Shown here: piece by piece, positions 5,664 to 9,584 of the stretch
How the letters are laid out: each line of letters starts with the position of its first letter
How positions within the stretch are numbered: position 1 is the stretch's first letter
From: Caldilineaceae bacterium
GTDB lineage: Bacteria; Chloroflexota; Anaerolineae; Caldilineales; Caldilineaceae
Assembly: GCA_019637645.1 (NCBI GenBank)
Contig: JAHBVH010000131.1
Coordinates: forward strand, 1 to 9,584
Length of the DNA: 9,584 bases
Direction of reading: 5' to 3'
The notes under the pieces: generated by a model
Databases searched by the model: none
What the model was told of the DNA's origin: nothing
The model's input: the letters and a program-made list of their open reading frames with translations, nothing else
Program-made: the position numbers and the translations under genes

Positions 5664-8525
5664 TCAGCAAACAAAACGCCACCAGAGATTGGAATAGAGT
5701 TGTGCCCAACGGCTGCGCAGCAGTTCGACATACTGCACTAAAAGCGACTCGATGCGCTGCTCGGGGCTCTTTCCTTGCGCAATTAAAGGCGCGGCTAGCT
5801 CAAAGGTGACCTCGCCCGTCGTCGCGAAAGAGGAGAAGACTGGCAACACCGTTGCCCCTGTTGTTTCGGCTAAGGTAGCCATCCCTGGGCGAAAAGTGCG
5901 GCGACTTCCCCAAAAATCAACCGTAATTCCACCACTGCCATTCAAGGCATCGGCAAAAATGACAACATTCCCCCCGTTGCGCAGTGTTTGTTGGGCCTGA
6001 TAGACTTGGATGGTTCGTACTTGGTGTGCAGTCAATTCAGCGGTTTCCCCCCAGGCAATGACCGTTGGCGTCATGCCATGCTGCTCTAACGCCTGAATAA
6101 AGGAGTAACTATCTGGTGTGTGGGATAAGGCATAGATAACGCCACCCCTGGCCGTCGTAGATTTTGGTGGCCACTCGGTATGTGGGCTGTGTACTGTACA
6201 CCAGCGGGCAAAGGTGGCGGGCTGCGCCAAATGATGGATTCGCCAATACGACCAAATATTGCACATTAGACTGCGCAAGATGGCTTCTTGGGGGTGGCGC
6301 TCGCCGATTTGGCTCGCCATATATTTGACGCGGGTTAATGGGCGTCGAAAGAAACGGTTTTGGATCCAAGGTTGACGTAGCCAAGCCCGCTGGAGGCGCA
6401 GGCCAAGTGTATAGGGCAAAACGTGCTGCTGGTAGGGCATGCCATCGTTGATCAGATGATTCAGCAATGGGTTTTTGTGGTAAGGTTGGCGTAGAAGGGG
6501 AAGGTCGGGTACGCGCGTATCCTGGGGCGTGGTGGGTAGAGCCGCACCGAGCAGCTGGGCCAAGTGGGTGATGGTGGGTTGCCGGACAAACTGTTCGATT
6601 CCAATCGAACAACCATAGCTCTCTTGAAGCTGATTGAGCAGCTGCACAAGCCGCAGCGAATTGACACCCATCTTCATCAAATCAGCCGTGGCGTCAACCG
6701 GCGCGCTGCCTAATGCATCACCAAAGAACACGCCCAGCGCAAGCTCAATTTCTGCCGGTGATTGCTGGCGGAGATCGGGCGGTAGTTGGGCGGTTGCTTG
6801 GGGCTGGAAACCCTCTGCCAAGTATTTTGCGCGCGTGGCGGCGCGTGCCACTTTGCCACTTGTGGTGATCGCCAACCAGCCCCGGCGCACCAGTTGGACA
6901 TCGGCCAGGACAATATCCAACTCTTGCTGGACAAGCCAGCGTAATTGCTGGCGGTATTGTTGCTGCTGCTCATCCGCGATCCGGCCACGTACTTCACAGA
7001 CTAACACCGGCAATTCTGTGCCTAGGCGCTCGTCGCGTACGCCAAATGCTGCGGCGCGCCCGGCCCTTTCGCCCAACTCCGCAATGGCAAGCCGTTCAAT
7101 ACTTTCGGGATAGATATTTTTCCCGGCGGCAATGATCAAGTCTTGCTTACGGCCCACCACAAAAAGCTGTCCACCTGCACAATAGCCGAGGTCGCCGGTA
7201 TAGAAGTGGCCGTCGCGCAAGGTGCTAGTCGTTAGATCGGGGCGCTGGAGATAGCCATCAAAGAGAAAGGGACAGCGGACCACAATTTCACCAACGTGGC
7301 GATCGGGCAAGGGGCGGCCTGCATCATCCACAATCGTCAGCGTGACATTCGGGAGCGGCAAGCCACAACCCGCAATGGCGATGGCGTCGGGGTCGCTGGC
7401 TGCCAGCGGCTGGGCAGATTGTTCATCCACTAAGCGTCGTCGGGAGATAGGGTCAATCAGAATGTCCTGTTCCAAGCGCCTCAGGGTTACGGCTAAGACA
7501 CATTCGGCCATGCCATAGGCGGGATAGATCACCCCCTCAGCTAGGCCATAGGGCAGGAAGCGGCTCTGGAATGCTTGGACAAGGTGGGGTTGGATCATCT
7601 CTGCGCCCACCAGGAGCCAGCGGAGTGTATGCAGATCCAGCCCCACCAACTCCTCCTCGCGTACAACTCGCAGGGTGTGTGCCAAGGCAAAGGTGGGTAA
7701 CATGGCCAGGGTGCCGCGATAGTCGTGGATGGCGCGCAACAGCACATGTGGTCGGCGCACCCAGAGATCCGGTGCCATGGTCACCACATGCAGCCCCGTG
7801 AGCAAAGGCAAGAACAGATAACCCACCAAGCCGAGGTCGTGATGAAAAGGCAGCCAGCCGACCAGCACATCGTCCTGGTGCAAGGCAATCGACTGCGCCA
7901 TGGCGGCAATGTACTGTAAGGTTGCACCATGCGAGAGCACCGCACCTTTCGCCTCGCCCGTGGTGCCACTGCCAAACTGGAGATAGCCCGGCGCGGTGAT
8001 TGGGCGGTTATCCAAGGGAAACGCGGTGGCGGTTGGCTGGTCCCCTTGCTCAAGCGTGGCAGCGAGATCGGTGTCGAACGGCTCCAGCGCCAGGACAAGA
8101 CACGTCGTTCCTGCTAGGTGGGTTGCCAAGGTGGCTTGCAAGTCTGCTGTAATCAACACCGCGCCCAGGGGGTACGCCGTGGCGCGCTCGGTTAGCCGCC
8201 GTAGATAGATCTCGGCCTTGCTGTAGCGGGCCATGTAGGGAAAGATTGCCGGAACCGCACCAGCGTAGAGGGCACCCACAAAGGCCACCACTAGGGCTAG
8301 TTCATGCTGCCCGGCCAATAACACCAGCGCTCCCGGCTCGATCTTGTGGGTGCGTAGATAGGCGGCATAGTGAAGCGCGTGGTAATGAAGCTGGCGATAG
8401 GTGATTTGCTGCGGCGGCTGATCCGCGTGCAGAAAGGTGCAGGCCAGTCGATCCCCTTGTGCTTGGGCCTGCGCGGCGATGGTCGCGCCGAGGGTAAGGG
8501 CGGTATTGAAATTGGGAAGAGTCAT
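5664..8525 (-). CDS. Fused fatty-acyl-AMP ligase / acyl carrier / LpxL-type acyltransferase
   Basis: This encodes 953 residues from the ATG at 8525, 7 nt after the upstream GT2 stop. Residues about 1-580 form an adenylating domain of fatty-acyl-AMP-ligase type. It has QFGSGTTGEAKG (183-194), LPFHHDLGLVG, YPAYGMAEC (334-342), FYTGDLG (441-447), GRKQDLIIAAGKNIYPESIE (458-477) and the catalytic lysine in TTSGKVAR (K558). Residues about 585-665 are a carrier domain with the phosphopantetheine serine in MGVNSLRLV (S623). Residues about 700-953 resemble LABLAT acyltransferases (LpxL, PatA): GGNVVIFADALNGSGG (851-866) and FRPGMATLAETTGATVLPVF (878-897). The usual H-x4-E/D motif is here H802-TPDS-Tyr807. 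I infer that it activates a free fatty acid with ATP, loads its own carrier and acylates a sugar or lipid acceptor at the inner face of the membrane. It differs from Aas-type fusions, where the acyltransferase is PlsC-like and comes first. Confidence 0.88.
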   Translation of the reverse strand: MTLPNFNTALTLGATIAAQAQAQGDRLACTFLHADQPPQQITYRQLHYHALHYAAYLRTHKIEPGALVLLAGQHELALVVAFVGALYAGAVPAIFPYMARYSKAEIYLRRLTERATAYPLGAVLITADLQATLATHLAGTTCLVLALEPFDTDLAATLEQGDQPTATAFPLDNRPITAPGYLQFGSGTTGEAKGAVLSHGATLQYIAAMAQSIALHQDDVLVGWLPFHHDLGLVGYLFLPLLTGLHVVTMAPDLWVRRPHVLLRAIHDYRGTLAMLPTFALAHTLRVVREEELVGLDLHTLRWLLVGAEMIQPHLVQAFQSRFLPYGLAEGVIYPAYGMAECVLAVTLRRLEQDILIDPISRRRLVDEQSAQPLAASDPDAIAIAGCGLPLPNVTLTIVDDAGRPLPDRHVGEIVVRCPFLFDGYLQRPDLTTSTLRDGHFYTGDLGYCAGGQLFVVGRKQDLIIAAGKNIYPESIERLAIAELGERAGRAAAFGVRDERLGTELPVLVCEVRGRIADEQQQQYRQQLRWLVQQELDIVLADVQLVRRGWLAITTSGKVARAATRAKYLAEGFQPQATAQLPPDLRQQSPAEIELALGVFFGDALGSAPVDATADLMKMGVNSLRLVQLLNQLQESYGCSIGIEQFVRQPTITHLAQLLGAALPTTPQDTRVPDLPLLRQPYHKNPLLNHLINDGMPYQQHVLPYTLGLRLQRAWLRQPWIQNRFFRRPLTRVKYMASQIGERHPQEAILRSLMCNIWSYWRIHHLAQPATFARWCTVHSPHTEWPPKSTTARGGVIYALSHTPDSYSFIQALEQHGMTPTVIAWGETAELTAHQVRTIQVYQAQQTLRNGGNVVIFADALNGSGGITVDFWGSRRTFRPGMATLAETTGATVLPVFSSFATTGEVTFELAAPLIAQGKSPEQRIESLLVQYVELLRSRWAQLYSNLWWRFVC

Positions 8526-8532
8526 GTGATGC

Positions 8533-9576
8533 TTATCCCCATTGTCTGACGGAACGCCAGGCGCGCAAAAGAAAATGATCCGGTGGCAAACGCAAGGTGC
8601 AGGCCAGCTGGAAATGACGCCCTGCCCTAGGTAGATCCGCGTCAAAGTGTGTGGCATAGTGACGATAGCGTTGGTAACAGCCGGAGCCCAATGTGGCGCT
8701 GCGCCGACAAACTGCCCACCAGCGTTCGGCCATCTTCTGGCGTAGCTGCTTCTCTTGCCCATGGGCTAACCGGACCAACCACTGGCCCGCTAGTTGCAGT
8801 TCTGCCAGCGACGAACAGGCTGTGCGATCCGTCGCGCAGCGCAATGCCGCATAATCCCTGGCGGTTGCTTCGGGAAAGAGTTGGAAAAAGTACGGTTGGC
8901 GATAGGTGCGTAAATCAGCTTGAAAAGCGGCCCGACGCCGAACACTGACTTGGGTCGCATGGGCGCGCCGTTGGAGTAAAATTTGGGGTAGATTGCCAAA
9001 ACGCTGGGTGAGGGCAAGCCGAGTTTGCCATTCATAATCCTCAAATGCGCTCTGCTCGTTATAGAGAGCTGCTTGCGCTAGCACGGTGGGCAACATCATT
9101 GTCCCTTGTAACAAGCCCACACGAAAGAGCAATTCGTGCTGAATCGCGTGATGTGTCTCGGGAAACCAAAGCAAACGTTCATCATGACCAAATTGTTTCA
9201 CATACGCGCAGCCGCCAACCACGACATTACTTTGTTGCAACCAAGCCAGTTGGCTAGCCAGCCGTTCTGGCAAGGCTAGATCATCGGCATCCATGCGGGC
9301 CAACCATCGTCCTCGTGCTGCCATGACACAGGCGTTGCCCGCTTTCGCTTGGCCGCCGTGGGACAGAAAAAGCGGGCGGATGCGTTGATCGCGCGCTGCA
9401 TAGGCATGAATAATCTGCGCCGATTCATCGGTCGAGCCATCATCCGCCATGATTAATTCAAAATCTGGGTGCGTTTGAGTCAGGATCGATTCAATGGCTG
9501 TGGCTAGATAGGCCGCACTGTTATAGACGGGCATGACCACCGAGAGGAAGTGGAGGTCGTGTTGGGTAGAATTCAT
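8533..9576 (-). CDS. Glycosyltransferase family 2, first gene of the operon in this window
   Basis: This encodes 347 residues, complete from ATG (9576) to TAA. The N-terminal GT-A domain begins LHFLSVVMPVYNSAAYLATA. It contains ADDGSTDES (44-52), the metal-binding DADD (96-99) in ARMDADDLALPERL, and FEDYEW (178-183), whose Glu-Asp is the probable catalytic base region. After about residue 210 there is a C-terminal extension of roughly 135 residues rich in Arg, Gln and aromatic residues that I cannot assign. No transmembrane segment is evident, so a cytoplasmic or membrane-peripheral enzyme is expected. The ligase/acyltransferase gene starts 7 nt after its stop codon, which implies co-transcription. 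Only 8 bp lie upstream inside the window (AATCCTCT before ATG), so the promoter and any earlier operon genes cannot be seen. Donor and acceptor are unknown. Confidence 0.92.
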   Translation of the reverse strand: MNSTQHDLHFLSVVMPVYNSAAYLATAIESILTQTHPDFELIMADDGSTDESAQIIHAYAARDQRIRPLFLSHGGQAKAGNACVMAARGRWLARMDADDLALPERLASQLAWLQQSNVVVGGCAYVKQFGHDERLLWFPETHHAIQHELLFRVGLLQGTMMLPTVLAQAALYNEQSAFEDYEWQTRLALTQRFGNLPQILLQRRAHATQVSVRRRAAFQADLRTYRQPYFFQLFPEATARDYAALRCATDRTACSSLAELQLAGQWLVRLAHGQEKQLRQKMAERWWAVCRRSATLGSGCYQRYRHYATHFDADLPRAGRHFQLACTLRLPPDHFLLRAWRSVRQWG

Positions 9577-9584
9577 AGAGGATT

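Noticed and set aside
5752..8208. Several open frames of 60-170 codons on both strands inside the ligase/acyltransferase gene
   Set aside because: They lie wholly within a gene whose domain motifs run unbroken from 8525 to 5664. They are compositional shadows of GC-rich coding DNA.
8526..8762. An earlier start for the ligase/acyltransferase, up to 8762
   Set aside because: The extra 79 residues overlap the end of the upstream glycosyltransferase gene in another frame and do not resemble ligase sequence. The ATG at 8525 matches the usual N-terminus.
1..9584. Insertion sequences, CRISPR arrays, rRNA or tRNA genes
   Set aside because: I saw no transposase motifs, paired terminal inverted repeats, regularly spaced repeats or conserved RNA gene sequences on either strand.

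Overview
The window looks like chromosomal DNA from a free-living bacterium of middling GC content. Every gene I can support is on the minus strand. The two GT2 glycosyltransferases, the fused fatty-acyl ligase, the RHS/YD-repeat polypeptide and the many small lipoproteins together suggest a filamentous Chloroflexota bacterium such as Herpetosiphon. That assignment is an impression from remembered family resemblance, not a search result.

Read in the direction of transcription (right to left), the first part is a tight three-gene operon. It starts with a GT2 glycosyltransferase (9576-8533). After 7 bp comes a large fused enzyme (8525-5664): a fatty-acyl-AMP-ligase-like adenylating domain, an acyl carrier domain, and a C-terminal LpxL/PatA-type (LABLAT) acyltransferase. 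After another 14 bp comes a second GT2 glycosyltransferase (5649-4645). The operon plausibly builds an acylated sugar or glycolipid: the fused enzyme could activate a fatty acid, hold it on its own carrier and hand it to an acceptor made by the glycosyltransferases. The operon is followed by a 74-nt stretch (4609-4536) that can fold into a three-way junction with a GAAA tetraloop.

The second part is an RHS region with signs of decay and cassette exchange. A small AT-rich lipoprotein-like gene (4458-3991) lacks a proper signal peptide. It abuts an RHS/TcdB-like pseudogene (3997-1330), which has lost its 5' end, carries two apparent one-base insertions (one in a G6 run), and appears to have lost internal segments. 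Its 3' part is still open for 648 codons, including the conserved RHS core, but ends in a short 48-residue tail with no recognisable toxin. Base composition drops sharply inside that tail (about 70% GC in 1391-1450, about 33% in 1321-1390). The low-GC stretch runs on into an AT-rich lipoprotein gene (1230-619), a candidate surface or immunity-type partner.

The left end holds 307 bp without a gene (weak terminator-like and promoter-like signals) and then the first 103 codons of another secreted lipoprotein, cut by the window edge. The best ribosome binding site of that gene points to a CTG start rather than the upstream ATG.
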